A stretch of DNA of 64,000 bases from Allodiplogaster sudhausi (lineage: Eukaryota; Nematoda; Chromadorea; Rhabditida; Diplogasteridae): positions 248,001-312,000 of the forward strand of contig CALZFC010000136.1 in the NCBI GenBank assembly GCA_945643635.1, written 5' to 3'. The notes under the pieces were generated by a model. The model had not been told where the DNA came from. It ran no database searches and saw nothing but the letters and a program-made list of their open reading frames with translations. Positions 10,520 to 22,336 of the stretch are shown piece by piece. Made by a program: the position numbers and the translations under genes. The number at the start of each line of letters is the position of its first letter. Positions within the stretch are counted from its first letter, which is position 1.

Positions 10520-11435
10520 TCAGCATGAATCACAACACTTTCTCTTCGAAAGCCCATCGAGAAACGAACCTAAAATGCAATCAATATCATTCCTGGTCAT
10601 AACAGTTGGATACAAACAAACCGAACGGATGAAACGACCCCATCCACTGAGATCAGAGAAGACGGTGGGAGTCTGAAGGGTAAGGTTGACGAAGTTCAGA
10701 CCAATTATCTAATTGAAAGCACCTTCAAAAGGAAATTTCCCGAGATGGCCATGCTCTCCTCAGTGTTTCTTGCGCAAGTAGTCGCCTAATTAATAAGAAT
10801 AGTCAAAATGTGCCCACAAAACATGCGGAAAGGGATCAGTTGGTGAGTTCTTCTGTCCGGAGAGCTGGACAATGTCATGGACAAGACGCTTACGGCCACT
10901 TGCTGACAGCACGAACTCGAGAATGCGCTGCGAAAACTCTTGCCACGTCTGCGCCAGCTTCAACAGGGTCGAAACTGCAAAAGTTGGTGTTGTAATCCTT
11001 TTACATTAACTACAGTAGCTATAAACAGTTAGAAATCATGGTCAAAATATAATCTTACGAGAGCTTTCCACAGCGAAAGTATCGAAGAGGAAGCGGGGAA
11101 CTTGATCGAACACTCCGAGAGGAGACAACCGATTCCTTCGGTTAAGAACTGGAGCAACGAACCTTGTGAACTGCGAAGAAGCTGATGATTCATGAATCCT
11201 GCACGGCAAAACCATTTTTTCGAAAATCTATATAGCAACTCAATTTACAACAAAAAACTGGATTAGCCACTCACAGAGGCAGGGGGAAAGCCCCATATAA
11301 CACGAAGATATCTCACTGTTAAAAAAATCAACAAAAAAGGACCTTTTAATCGACTCGGCACGCCCTCGCTGGTCGTCAAAACTGTTCTTGAGTTTTCTCC
11401 TTCTGGCGCAACTCGACTCGATCGTTCAGTTGCAT
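10520..11435 (-). CDS. Unrecognised 186-aa protein
   Basis: Exons 11435-11383, 11198-11059, 10974-10823, 10785-10723 and 10672-10520 join in phase. The fourth join uses a 37-nt intron (10786-10822, gt...ttaattag); without it the frame would stop at 10790. The start is MQLNDRVELRQKEK, directly after a gaagag acceptor. The body is helical and Leu-rich (LLKLAQTWQEFSQRILEFVL), and the end is Cys-containing (KRKCCDSC). Two downstream genes follow in the same direction. Function unknown. Confidence 0.65.
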
Positions 11436-12540
11436 CTCTTCGCGAGGTTACCGCCGCATCGCAGAGGGAGCCGCCAGTCAATGACTTCTGCAGTTACAAG
11501 GGGATACTTCTGTCGCTCATCTCTCACTTTATAAGCATTATTATTGATTGCCTCATTTTCTCCAGTTAATATCATCATCTCATATTAATTTACAAACACT
11601 TAATATCATCATCTCATATTAATTTAGCAATAAAAGGAGGTGAAAAGAAATGGGGAAGCTGAAAACAAATTATCGCGCGAAAATTTGCGCGCCAGAAGCA
11701 GATGACCTGGGCAGTAAGACCTAGTCTAGATGCGCGCTAGATGATGATCGATAGATTTCATCATACATCACTTAAAGCACTCCTGCATTAAATGTCAAGT
11801 TAGTAAATGGCCTGGTAAGAGAAGTGCGACTATATTACTCAACAAAACAGAAATGAATAATCCTCCGTCTTGTTCAGATAATAGCGTAAGACAAATTACA
11901 ACTAATTGTTTCCTCCATGAAAATGGAATAATAAGAAGATCAAGAATGTATGACACAGTCCTTACAGAGATCATCCCGGTGTGCAAGACAGAGACAGAGC
12001 GGATAAAGGTATTTGTATATTACGTCATATCATAAACGTCACATAACGTAACACGTTACACTGGTTTTCTTTATTTCTTTATTCTCATCATTTTCAAATA
12101 ATAACGTGAAACAAGACGACACGGGAAGAATCGTTGAGAGAGACACCGAGAGGCAGAAATTATATTAAATCATAAACTTAGATTAGTTCTCCTCATAGAG
12201 AAAAATGGAAGAGGAGCACAATTAGAAATCTCTCCGAGATTGATTCTTAGAAAAAAAAGGGAATGATGCGGGAAATGGAGCGAGGCAGATTGGGAGGGAC
12301 TTAGAGGGCTTAACCGGAAAAAAACTGGAGAATTAAAGAAATTAAATGAAGTAATTAAATTAGATTTTAAATTAGATTATTTCTCATCATAGAGATGTCA
12401 ACTTTTCGAGAAAAATGGGAGAGGAAAACGATATTTATGCTTAGAAAAAAAGTGGAGAAATGCGGGAAGAGAGAGACACGAATAGGCAAAGTGGAAGGGA
12501 CTTAGAGGGCCGACCAGGAAATGACAGGAGTATTAGCAAG
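11436..12540. other. Intergenic with imperfect tandem repeats
   Basis: A direct repeat with core TTAATATCATCATCTCATA occurs at 11566-11592 and 11600-11626. A roughly 190-bp block is imperfectly repeated (about 12175-12360 and 12370-12535); both copies share GGGACTTAGAGGGC and a CATCATAGAG-type segment. I saw no convincing exon here. Confidence 0.6.
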
Positions 12541-13897
12541 TCATTCCTTCATCACATTACCCGTCTGGAATTTGAATATGGCGAGGAGTCGTACAATCGA
12601 GAGCTCTTGATTGGGATTCTTGACTGCTTCCTGATTCCAAAACTCAAGAAAGTCCTCAGATGTAAAGACGTCAAAGTCGTCGTCGCCGAGTCCTCCAAGC
12701 ACGATGGGAGAAGTTTCTTAAATAGAGAAGATATGCACAATATTATATGCGTTTAAAGTTTACCTTGGATATCCTTGATCTTGATCGTGACAAGATAGTT
12801 CGCGTCTTCGACAACCTTCTCTCTTCCCTTCTTCACCACCTCCTTCTTCGCGTCTTCGAGAACCTTCTCTCCTAAATGTTCAAAAATAATGAAATATAGA
12901 GTGAATACAATCCTGCAATCCGGTATAGTAAAGAAATGATTTCTTTAATACCTGAATTAGAAGATGCCGGCTCTTCCTCCGTCTTTTTTTTCTTCCTCTC
13001 CTCATCAACTTCTTAAACCAATCTCTTTGTTCGATTTGGTTGTACACAACAAACATTCCAACCATTTCCCGTCGTGGCGGCATCTTCTGAATGTCTCTTC
13101 AGTGTATTCTGAAGAGACGCCTTCTTCGAGTCACGCTCACTGGTCTCGGCATTCGCCTCGATGTTTCCCACGAGTCCGTGATGCTTCACAAAAGCACGCA
13201 TTTCGAGCGGCAACTCTCCCACAAACACTGAATGAATACTTCTTCATATAAGGAAAGATGAGAATTAAAAAATAAATATAAAAAAACCAAATTCAGGCGT
13301 CCTCCTAAGTTTGGTCTCGTATTTGTTGACTGCATACTTCGAGTGCTTCCCATCCCAATTCTTGTGCTCGTAAAGGACTCCATCCGGGGAACAGTAAATC
13401 GGCCATGCGAATGACTCGATGTCGATTTGTCTACCGAACCTTAGAAATCCGATAGGAAATCGTTAACCGAGATGTTCAAGAAAACTTACTTTTCAATGAT
13501 CTTCCTTCCACGTTCTCGCAGAGCCATATTCAAGAAACGAAGTCGGAAGATCTCCATGAAAAAACGTGTATCCTCGACATAGACGTTCGGAATGGCCAAG
13601 TCGGTAGGGAATTCCTTCAGCATATCCGTGTGGTTGATGAAGAGCTCGCTGATCTTTGTTCTCGCTGCGACCTGCGAGGGCTTCTCTCCTGAAATCATTG
13701 ATTTTCGAGGACTACTATTACAGAAATAACATATATATCATATAATGTATGTTGAGAAAACATAATAAACCTGATTTGAACTTTATGTAGATTTCGTTCA
13801 CGCTTTCACGCAGAAGATCAGCTCGAATCTCGTGCGGGTGGGGCCCGCTATATCCGGATCTTGTGGAAGCACTCGACTTCGCTGGGGCATCCGCCAT
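12541..13897 (-). CDS. Unrecognised 328-aa protein
   Basis: Seven exons join in phase: 13897-13771, 13688-13490, 13439-13288, 13227-13063, 13011-12952, 12871-12764 and 12716-12541. The ATG is 13 nt past a gataattcag acceptor. The N-terminal half looks globular (FMEIFRLRFLNMALRERG, then FAWPIYCSPDG and a HKNWDGKHSKY segment). The middle is a Lys/Glu-rich linker (ERKKKKTEEEP) and a repeated EKVxEDAKKE/REKVVEDA helix. The C-terminus has GDDDFDVFTSEDFLEFW. Exon 7 ends by reading through a possible donor to TGA at 12541-12543. The high density of charged repeats suggests fast evolution. I do not recognise the family. Confidence 0.7.
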
Positions 13898-14330
13898 TAT
13901 CAATCGACTCTGAATTATCAAAGGAATCAATGAATTCTGAATAAAATAAAAAAGAAGAAAAACGGAATTGGGCAATTCACGCTTAAATTATAAAAGTACC
14001 GTAACTTGTCTTCCCTTCGAGTCCTTTTGATTTGATTCAAACATGAATTTTCAAAAAGCAGACCACTGTGATTATGAATGTAAAATATGTTTATTTCATT
14101 TTTTATTTTATTTCTTTATCATTTTACATGCCTTTCACGTTTTCTATTCCGTTCTATTAAAAATATATCGAGATCTTATTAGGATACGGGTTCCACATCC
14201 CGCTATAGCGCCTAGTATTCGCTCAGCTCAAAGTAGACCTTAACGGGACCGGCTCCTTTAAAGCCTTAAACATTAGAAATAAGTATTTAATCAATGCTAT
14301 CATCGATTATATTCAATCAAGAGGCATATT
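13898..14330. other. AT-rich intergenic segment
   Basis: Nothing coding was recognised between the divergent gene starts at 13897 and 18299. This first part is AT-rich; the rest is repeat-derived (listed separately). Confidence 0.5.
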
Positions 14331-14560
14331 AAAACGCGCAAAAGACTTTGCCCGCGCGCGACTCCGAACCTGGGTCGGTAGAATATCTCGGTTCAGAGAA
14401 AATGTACCAAAAAGCCACAAAATAATTTTTTTTTCGAATATTCCTGAACCGATTTCCACGATTGGCACACCATTCGATAGCTATTTTTAGGCTCTACAAT
14501 AAAAAAAATATGCGCCAAAAAGTGTCAGTAATAGCTAAGGCCGAAATAGTGGCCTGAACA
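14331..14560. repeat. Interspersed repeat, copy 1
   Basis: It shares with copy 2 the GCGCGC core and CTCCGAACCTGGGT, then AATGTACCAAAAAGCCACA, AATATTCCTG, CCATTCGATAGCTA, and finally CCAAAAAGTGTCAGT. The order is the same over about 220 bp with roughly 80% identity by eye. Between the two copies (14561-15529) the sequence is noncoding and resembles the same repeat class. Confidence 0.8.
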
Positions 14561-15529
14561 TTCTGACCCCAAAAGTAGATCAAAAATGACAAAATATGAA
14601 AACGTTTTGTATGAGAAAGTTGTTCGCCATCTCGAGAGCTACCGAATGGTATATAACATGTCGCAAACACTTTCACCACGGAGAAAAAACGGAGGCTCAA
14701 AGTGGCTTCCAAAAATATTCCATTTCAGAGCACCCTCAGGGCACTTTATTGATCACCAATTCAAACGCAAGTATAATCATATTGAAGCTGACTCCATGCC
14801 CTTCAATATTCTGAAAGTCCCATCGCTCTACGATCCCTACAATTAAATAGCTGAATTTTTGAAAATTGCTCCTAACAAAAAAATTTGGAACTTCAATCGA
14901 TAATATCTACAATGCGCAGTGCCCAAAAGTTGATAAGAATAGTATTAAAAGATGCGCCGTCAAAAACTCTACAATCTGAGTCAGACAATCAAAAAGCGGA
15001 ATTTGTAGATTCTGAGAAAAGTTGAAACTACATGCCGAAAAAGGGCCAAAAAAACGGGTCAAAACGCGCCGGCCTCCCACTGATCTACAAATGGCTCAAT
15101 CCATCTCAACTCCAGGAATCATATTCATTTTTGGATTATCTATCGAACAGTATTTTTTTCATCGCCATATCTCTACCCGAAAAAAAGATACAACCCCTCA
15201 AAGTCGCCAAAGAGCCCAAATCGCAGTCGCTTCGGACCAAAGTTTGGGCGCCCGCGCCGGCGCCAATATCGAACCCAATTTTTTGAAACCCACATATTCT
15301 TGTAGTCCGGAAACTTTTACATGTTCCCCAAAAAACCGCTTCCCCATATCTCACCCCCACCGCCCACAGCACCTCTCCGCGCTATACCGGTCAATAAATA
15401 ACAATCGACTTGTATATAATAAGAGACTAGCGGAGCTATGGGGAGACCTGGTTTCAGTATCTTTGCCCATTATCTCCCTTGGAATGTGCGCTATGTCCTA
15501 GCATTTTAATCATTGCATTAGGACGTTTA

Positions 15530-15740
15530 TAAAAGCGCGCAAAACGGTTTGCCCGCGCGCGACTCCGAACCTGGGTTGTTAGAACATCTGCGTGCGATGA
15601 AAATGTACCAAAAAGCCACAAAATAATTCATATCTCGAATATTCCTGGGTCAAATGCAAAGCTTGACCTACCATTCGATAGCTACTTTTACGCTCTATAC
15701 GAATAAAAATATGCCCCAAAAAGTGTCAGTGATAGCTCAA
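15530..15740. repeat. Interspersed repeat, copy 2
   Basis: Same unit as 14331-14560. Its similarity ends at about 15740, immediately before the retrotransposon reading frame starts. The retrotransposon may have inserted, 5'-truncated, into this repeat. Confidence 0.75.
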
Positions 15741-15753
15741 CTCTCAGTTCACT

Positions 15754-17345
15754 GATGTAATTTACTTTGATCACGCCCGTGCTTTTGATCGTGTTTCTCA
15801 CCCCAAGCTCATCCATAAGCTTGGTCTTCTTTCTCTCCCGCCTAAGTGTATATCTTGGATCGCCTCCTTCCTTAGCAATCGCACCTTTTCTGTCCGTGTC
15901 GCCTCCTCCCTCTCGCCCCCTCTACCTGTCACTAGCGGAATCCCGCAAGGTACAGTTCTTGGTCCTCTCCTTTTTATCCTATTTACTAGCGACCTTCCCT
16001 CTCTTATCTCTTCACATGATGTACATTCTAGTTGTTTCGCTGACGATCTTAAGATTTTTCGCTCATTTACTAAGTCTTCTTCTCATGCTCCACGGGGAGT
16101 CAAGGCGACACTTAGATAACATTTTAGTGTACTGTTGTGTGCGGGGTGTGCGAGCTGCGTGCGGGTAGTGCCACTTTTTTCGACATTCCATGAATGGCAG
16201 AGCGTGAAAAAACGGTAACACTAAATTAGGGGACGCTATGTTAAAAGATTTTAGTGTAGCATTAAAAATCACTAGGCAGCCTTAAAAATCACTAGTGCAC
16301 CGGGATTTCGAGTGAATACGGTACCACAAAATAGAAATATTTGAAATGATTAGGCTCATAGCACGAATTCCCTTTATGTCAATCTTGGGATACTGTCCTC
16401 TCCGCTTTTTCTCTAAGTGTCGTATTTGCACTGCGCTGACTCTCCGTGGCTCTCCTTCAGGCGGCCATTGACGAAGTTGCATCCTGGGCCAACAAATGGC
16501 AACTCCCCCTCGCCCCCCTCAAGTGTTCCGTCCTCCATTTAGGCAAATCGAACCCCAAGCTACCTTACCACCTTAACGGCGCTCCCCTTACCCCAGTAGA
16601 CAGCATCCGAGATCTCGGCATTATTATTGACTCTTCTCTTTCCTTTTCATCCCACTGCTCGCATCTTGCTAACAAGGCTATAAGCAAATGTCACCCCATC
16701 ATCCGCTCCCTCCGTTCCAAAAACAAGGACGCCCTTGTTTCCGCTTATACCCTGTATATTCGCCCTTTGCTCGAATCCTCCTCCATTGTCTTTTCTCCCC
16801 GGCTCAAGAAAGATATCCTTCCTCTAGAACGCATCCAGAACTATTTTACCCGTTTTATTTACCGCCGTTGTTTTGGTTACAGCAATCGCGCTGATATTCC
16901 TAACCCTGCTACCCGTAACAAGGCTCTCTCCCTCCCCTCTCTCTTTTCTCGTAGACAACAATCTGATTTTACACTTGCGCGTCGTCTTGTATTTGGCCAC
17001 AGGCGCATCTCTGATCGCGTTCCCCATTATTTCCATTTTCGTAACTCACGTACTCGCGGCCTTTCCTTCCTCCTTGCTTACCCGTCCACTCGCTCCTCCG
17101 TTCGTAACCATTCGTTTTTCATCAGATCCGCGAAAGCATTCAACAGCTTGGCCAAGCACTCATCTCCCTCCTCCCTCTCCTCCCCATCTGCGACCCCACT
17201 ACAACAGCCCATATATACTGTATGATGCTCATATATACTGTACTGTATCTTCTCATGTATATCATGCATTGCTTTATCACTCATACACATACCTTCATTC
17301 ATTAACACGTGGCAGCAGCACGTAAATAAATCAAATCAAATCAAT
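15754..17345 (+). mobile_element. Non-LTR retrotransposon fragment (jockey/CR1-like reverse transcriptase), broken
   Basis: Frame 1 (15754-16115) reads classic RT motifs in order: YFDHARAFDRVSH, GIPQGTVLGPLLF and the catalytic FADDLK. Frame 2 (16446-17225) continues with the RT thumb (AAIDEVASWANKWQ, then DLGIIIDSSLSFSSHC, then YIRPLLE). About 330 bp of unrelated sequence lies between them with in-frame stops, so the copy is dead. No endonuclease domain is present, which implies 5' truncation near 15740. The 3' end is a short (TCAAA)n tail at about 17325-17342. Typical elements of this kind are 3-6 kb; this is a remnant. Confidence 0.85.
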
Positions 17346-18298
17346 TTTCGAGTTTACCTACGAGTAATTAACCTGCCTTTTAATTCCATATTAAGACTTT
17401 CCCATTTTTTAGAATGTCCTTGAGGTTGTTAATGCTTCCATACTAGTATTTGTTCACTATTTGTGTAACACGTTTTAAGTTGTTAACCATGCCACTTAAT
17501 TGTCTTCGTTCTCATTTATCGTTGCTTTTAGGTTTCTCGTTATCTCTTGCTGGTATGCTTTTTTCCTTGGTAAATGTCTTAATTTTTCGTCACATCTGTG
17601 GAATAAAAGGCCTAGGAATATTTTTGGTGTGGTTCACAGCAAACAACAGTACGCCATTTAATGCCAGAGAAATGGAACGCAATAATTAAATCGCAGAAAA
17701 ATATATTTTTAGTGTGGTTCACTCCACCCTACAGTACTCCATTTAATGGCTCAAAAATGCTGTGGAAAGTGCCAGTTAAACTTGCAGTATATGCGTGTTA
17801 AAGCCATTGTACTGAAAGGTTAATGCGGAGAAATTGGTTTAATGGTTCACTATTGGTGCATTATTGCTGAGTCGCGTATCAGTAAACTACCGTGTTTGTA
17901 CGGTAATTACTGGCCATTACTGAACCATTTATTTGCCATTCGCTTTTTACCTGAGTGGCAAATAAATGGAATGGAGAAGTGTCCCCGTGTTTTGGCCAAA
18001 TAATGGCGCAAGACCACTAGTTTACTAAAACTCGTCCTACTATTAATGAACCGTTTTTAATAAAATTAACATTACCTCGCGGGAATTGGATCGTTCGCTT
18101 ATTGCCAGAGTTGCCACCCAGCTGCACCAAGCCTGTCATGTCCGTAGTGCGAAATCGGTTTTAAGTGAATTGGTATTTTTGCCTCAATATTTCCTATATC
18201 ACGGATTGCAGTGATGCTGTTTGCTGAAGGAAAGAATGCAAACGTAGTTTTATTTATGTTGTGTTATTGTTCTAGAATTAGAATAGAATGTTTTGCAG
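17346..18298. other. Intergenic region upstream of the tcp11-like gene, with hairpins
   Basis: A partial direct repeat (GTGTGGTTCAC...CAGTACxCCATTTAATG) occurs at about 17630-17665 and 17713-17748. A perfect 14-bp inverted repeat (17925-17938 with 17956-17969) follows a short TACCGT/ACGGTA hairpin near 17888-17906. No exon recognised. Confidence 0.6.
17925..17969. repeat. Perfect 14-bp inverted repeat, 17-nt loop
   Basis: CCATTTATTTGCCA at 17925-17938 is exactly complementary to TGGCAAATAAATGG at 17956-17969. It lies about 330 nt upstream of the tcp11-like start codon. It could be a small transposon remnant or a structured regulatory element. Confidence 0.75.
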
Positions 18299-20791
18299 AT
18301 GAATGGGGAGTCTGGTAACGAGGGCAAGAAGAAGGAGAGTGAGATCAAGGAGGACAGTGGGAAGACCGATGGTGGCGAGGCGAATTCATCATCTGTTGAA
18401 AGTAAGCATGGGAAAGACGACGAGTTGACTGCGTCCCCTTCCAGGAAACGACCGCGCGATTCTGCTTCCACCTCTTCTTCCCAGGGTTCGCCTTGTTTTG
18501 GCACTATATTTTATCAATTATTCACTCTAAAGTGTAGTCTATTATTTGTTGTTCACATATGCATCTCTATCTCTATGTTGAATTCAGTTGAGCTCGTAGA
18601 TACTTCCCCAAAGTGAAGGAAGCATTGCTGTTCTAGATGGCACGTCTTCATTTTCTCCGTCCAGCTTGCTTCGGCTTCTTCAAGCGGATCAATTGGCTAA
18701 AACCGCCCGTCTTTCTCTTCTGCACAGCCTCGCCTTGGATCCTCTTGGATTCCGTCTTTCTAAGGCTCCACAGAATATCTTCGAGAAGATGGTCCGCGAG
18801 AACATGCAACGGGCATTCTGGGATCTGCTACGAGAGGTTTGTTTCTCCGTTGAGAAAGGTTCTTGTTAGTTCCACTTACTCTTCATTTCAGGATATTTCG
18901 AAAGTGCCTCCCGAATTGAGACATGCAGTCAATTTGCTGTTGGAAGCTAAACAGGTATCTTTTCCCTTCATATAATCCTGTCGATCCAGTATTTCAGATT
19001 CTTCTACGCGACATTGTACTGGAACATCACCGAAGTTTGCGATTAGAGGTTGAAGCTCGTTTGAACGAAGAGAGCATTCTTCGCGCCATTGAACAAGGCT
19101 CTTTCGATGTCAATTCAATCGGGTCATTTCTACTTCTTCTTCTCTCAAAACTCTGTGCTCCACATAGAGATGAACAGGTTCAGTCTACCGTACATTCGTT
19201 ATTCTGACAATGAGAGGAGGCAATAATTGAAAGATCGTTGTCTTGTTTTACCTTCCCTTATTGTTAGCTGTTAGTGGAAATAAAAAATTACAGTTAAGGT
19301 GATGGAGCTAAGAACGAAGACTGGCGACATGGTGGAAATGCTGAAGTTTGTCTTCCCTGTATTTATACTTATTCCTTTACTATTTTATCTCCCGTCAATT
19401 TCATTAATTTCTCCCATCTTTCTTATAGGAGAGCTCAGTAGAACGCTGATTTTGAAGAGCATTTTTCCTCTGTTAGTGCCCCGATAGCAGTATTTTCAGT
19501 CCCTTGCTTGGGAGTTGATATAATAAAAGGAAGGTTTCAAACGAATGTAACCATTGGTTATCCATCTTCTAGGTGGATTTCTTCGATAGGGTTAAGACTA
19601 TTTTTGTCTTATTGCATTAGAGAGTATTTAAAACCTTTCTTTGCAGAGGACTGATGGAGTTGCTGGAAGGCATGAAGGAAGACATGATCTCCTTCGTCAT
19701 TTCTGCCAATCGAGAAGGAGCGGCAGCAGCTGCGAGAGAGTATGAAAGAGAGCAGTTGGAGACATCGATGAGAGAGCAGCCAGGTAAAGAGAGCCAGAGA
19801 AAGAGAGGGTGGAGAGAGCCAGGTAAAGGAGAGGGAAGAAGAGCCAGGTGAGAGAGCCAGATAAGGAGAGAGGGTGTTTGGAAGTGAAGACTCTTGAGCT
19901 GTGAAGAAGAGCGTGGAAGAGTGGCTGCTGGCAGGCTGGCGATCCTTGCGAGAAGAGGGGAAGTGGAGTGGAGAAGAGCCGTCTGAGAGTGCCATCCGTC
20001 CACTGATCTCGCACTCCCTCACTCGGTCATTCTCTCTCTCTCTCTCCTCTCTCTCTCCTCTCTCTCTTATACCCTCTCATCCTCCAATCCCATTGCAGAT
20101 TTGTGTGTGTGAATGGAGAGCCTGAGCTATCTGTCTCTCTTGAATTGGATGCTCCAATCCTTCGTGGATTGGCTGATAAAGCCTTGCAGTTGACGCTCGC
20201 GGCAGCCGTTCTCTTTCTAGCCAAGAAAGCTCAGCCTTCTTTCAATTCAGATTCCTTGAACCAACTCCGCGACTCTCTCATTCTTATCACGAATGATCTT
20301 GAAGAGAGGTAACAACCGCGTAATCTGCAAAGCCATCCCTTCAAATTTCAGTAATATTGGAAGCGTCCTCGAGGCGGCGCTTCTAGAGTGTTCTCGCCAA
20401 CTTCATCTTTCTGCTGATTCTAACGAATTTTTGAGACAAATATCTTCTCTGGAGAATACTGACAACGGAATTCGACAGTTGATTTGTAAGTAATTGGGAG
20501 AATGGAGGTGAAAATGGTTGAAGAGACCACAGCTTCCTAACAAATGTCTTACTTCGAAAACGGGTTGGTGTTGCAGGCAACCGACTGAGGGAGTATCTAT
20601 TCTGCCGTCTGGAGAAGAGTCCTTCCAGTTCATTGACCACTCCCACTCCCCCGCCCCTCGATGCTCTTCAGTCTTTCATCGAAGCCCTTCTCAGTTGTCT
20701 GAATCGCTATGTTGATCATCAAGTGTCTGCCTTCTCTCCCTTGTATCTCCGTCTCCTCTCTCCACGTGCTCACTCACCTAGTTCACGTTAG
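18299..20791 (+). CDS. T-complex protein 11 (TCP11L)-like protein
   Basis: Nine exons join in phase: 18299-18485, 18637-18836, 18892-18954, 18998-19177, 19299-19345, 19647-19847, 20099-20308, 20352-20485 and 20577-20791 (478 aa; human TCP11L1 is about 509). The ATG directly follows ttttgcag, as for a trans-spliced start. Family hallmarks are ILLRDIVLEHHRSLR, then LSKLCAPHRDEQ, then LLEGMKEDMISFVISANRE followed by AREYERE. The N-terminus is a charged, disordered, Ser-rich stretch with a basic RKRPRD. Exon 6 contains three possible donors within repeated GCCAGGT sequence; only the last keeps the frame. TCP11 proteins are cytosolic; mammalian members are linked to sperm function and, for TCP11L1, little is settled. 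Function here is inferred from family only. Confidence 0.85.
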
Positions 20792-20992
20792 ACTTCTTGG
20801 ATTGGAGTGGCATAAAGTTGAGATAGCATTGTATGTGATGCGTGTGCAGAAGGAGGATTGATGTGAAAGGGGGCAGGGCTGCCTCGGGAAGGGGTGCGCG
20901 AGTTGATGGATGTGCCCAGGGGAGTGGAGGGAGAGAGAGAGAGAGAATGGCCTGCCGACCCCCAGTCCGCTCTTTCCTCTTCTGCCCGCCAT

Positions 20993-21827
20993 ATGGGCTT
21001 CTACTTTGCCTTGCTCAACGTCTCGAAACGACGGCGGGGCTGCCCTTCGCAGAGAAGACACTCCACTGCTTCGCCAACTCTGCCATGGTCATTTCTCTCT
21101 CCCTCTCTTACTGTATCTCATCTACCGTACCTACCACTCCAGGCTCGAGGAAGAGGAGGATGTCACGTTGTCTAACTACTCGGAACGGCATGCGGAGAGC
21201 AGCAAGAGAAGTGAGCCATTGCATGTCATTCTAAGTGGTGGTTGTTATTGAGGAATGGGAGAGGGTCCCTCCACTTCTGGCCTCAACGAAGGGGAGAACG
21301 GCCGTTCTGCCATCTCCAAAAGAGTCACTTTCAAGCCAGACTCACCCTCCGTCCTCTCTGACCAGTCTACTTTTTTAGGCAAGTGTCCATTTCACTGAAT
21401 TCGAGTGTGATTGAACCCTTTCAGGGGCTCGGCCAGCCTCACAACTTTGTCAGCTGATGTGGCAGAAGACAGAAGGGGAGGGAAGAGAAGCTTCTTCCGT
21501 AGAGTCATGCACTTCCTGCGAAGAAAAAGAGAGAGGAAGAGAGACGGAGAGAACGGGGAAACGAGGAGAGAGCAGAGAGACTCTCCAGAATTCGCAGAAT
21601 CTCCGACTAGAGAGAGCGAGGACAACAGCGACTGGGAGGCGCAACCAGATGAGCGTGGCTATGAGCGGAGTGGACCGGAGACCTCCTCATCCTCGCCCTC
21701 CCCACCCTCGTCGTCTGGCGTCTCGCCCCTCCCCCGCTTCTCATCTCCTCTTCCTCCTGGAGAAGCACCGTCTTCTTCCACTCCCGCCTCTGCTACTCTT
21801 CGAAAATCCCTTCTCTCTCCTCGTTGA
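20993..21827 (+). CDS. Basic, Ser/Pro-rich protein of unknown function
   Basis: Exons 20993-21087, 21143-21210, 21253-21382 and 21425-21827 join in phase (231 aa). Exon 3 ends at a GT donor inside TTAGGCAAgtg. The start is the least certain part. The chain contains an acidic LEEEEDVTLSNY, a RVTFKPDSPS segment, a very basic RRVMHFLRRKRERKR stretch, and a Ser/Pro-rich tail ending LRKSLLSPR. The pattern suggests a disordered regulatory protein. It starts 201 nt after the tcp11-like stop on the same strand, so it may be the downstream gene of an operon. AATAAA at about 21957 could serve as poly(A) signal. Confidence 0.55.
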
Positions 21828-22106
21828 AGAGGAACTTCTATGGAAACAGGCAGGGAGATTTCTTCCTTCCATTGCTTGACACATTCGCTCAATTGATTCT
21901 CTCATCTCGTTTGGTTGCGTTTATAACGAAATGCTTATTTCTTACACATGACTCAGAATAAAAGATTTAATTTGAATTATCGCATCCCTCAAACAGTCAA
22001 ATGTACATAATAAAACACGCCTATACAGATTTGGAATCACATTAGTAAGAAACCCGTTGAAGAACCGCGCTAGAACAAGAAGAAAGGTTAAAGGAAGGAA
22101 ACAACA

Positions 22107-22294
22107 CTAGACGATTAGACGACCGAAGAAGTAGTAGCCAGCGGCTGCACTCACCGCCCCCGCTACAACTGCAGCCTGCAGGGCGAAGCGAGGCAGCAGA
22201 GGAGGGGCACGCCGCTCTCCACCCAGCAAGCGATTCGCATACTCACTCGCATATCTATTAGATATTCAATGAGAGAGAGAGAGAGGAGAGAGAA

Positions 22295-22336
<42 letters not shown>

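Noticed and set aside
10520..10752. Separate 60-aa gene starting at ATG 10752
   Set aside because: A 37-nt intron joins this exon in phase to the upstream exons, so it is better read as the end of the larger gene.
19609..20022. Three overlapping minus-strand frames of about 105-137 aa
   Set aside because: Antisense of tcp11-like exon 6 and the following intron; Ser/Leu-rich composition comes from purine-rich sense sequence.
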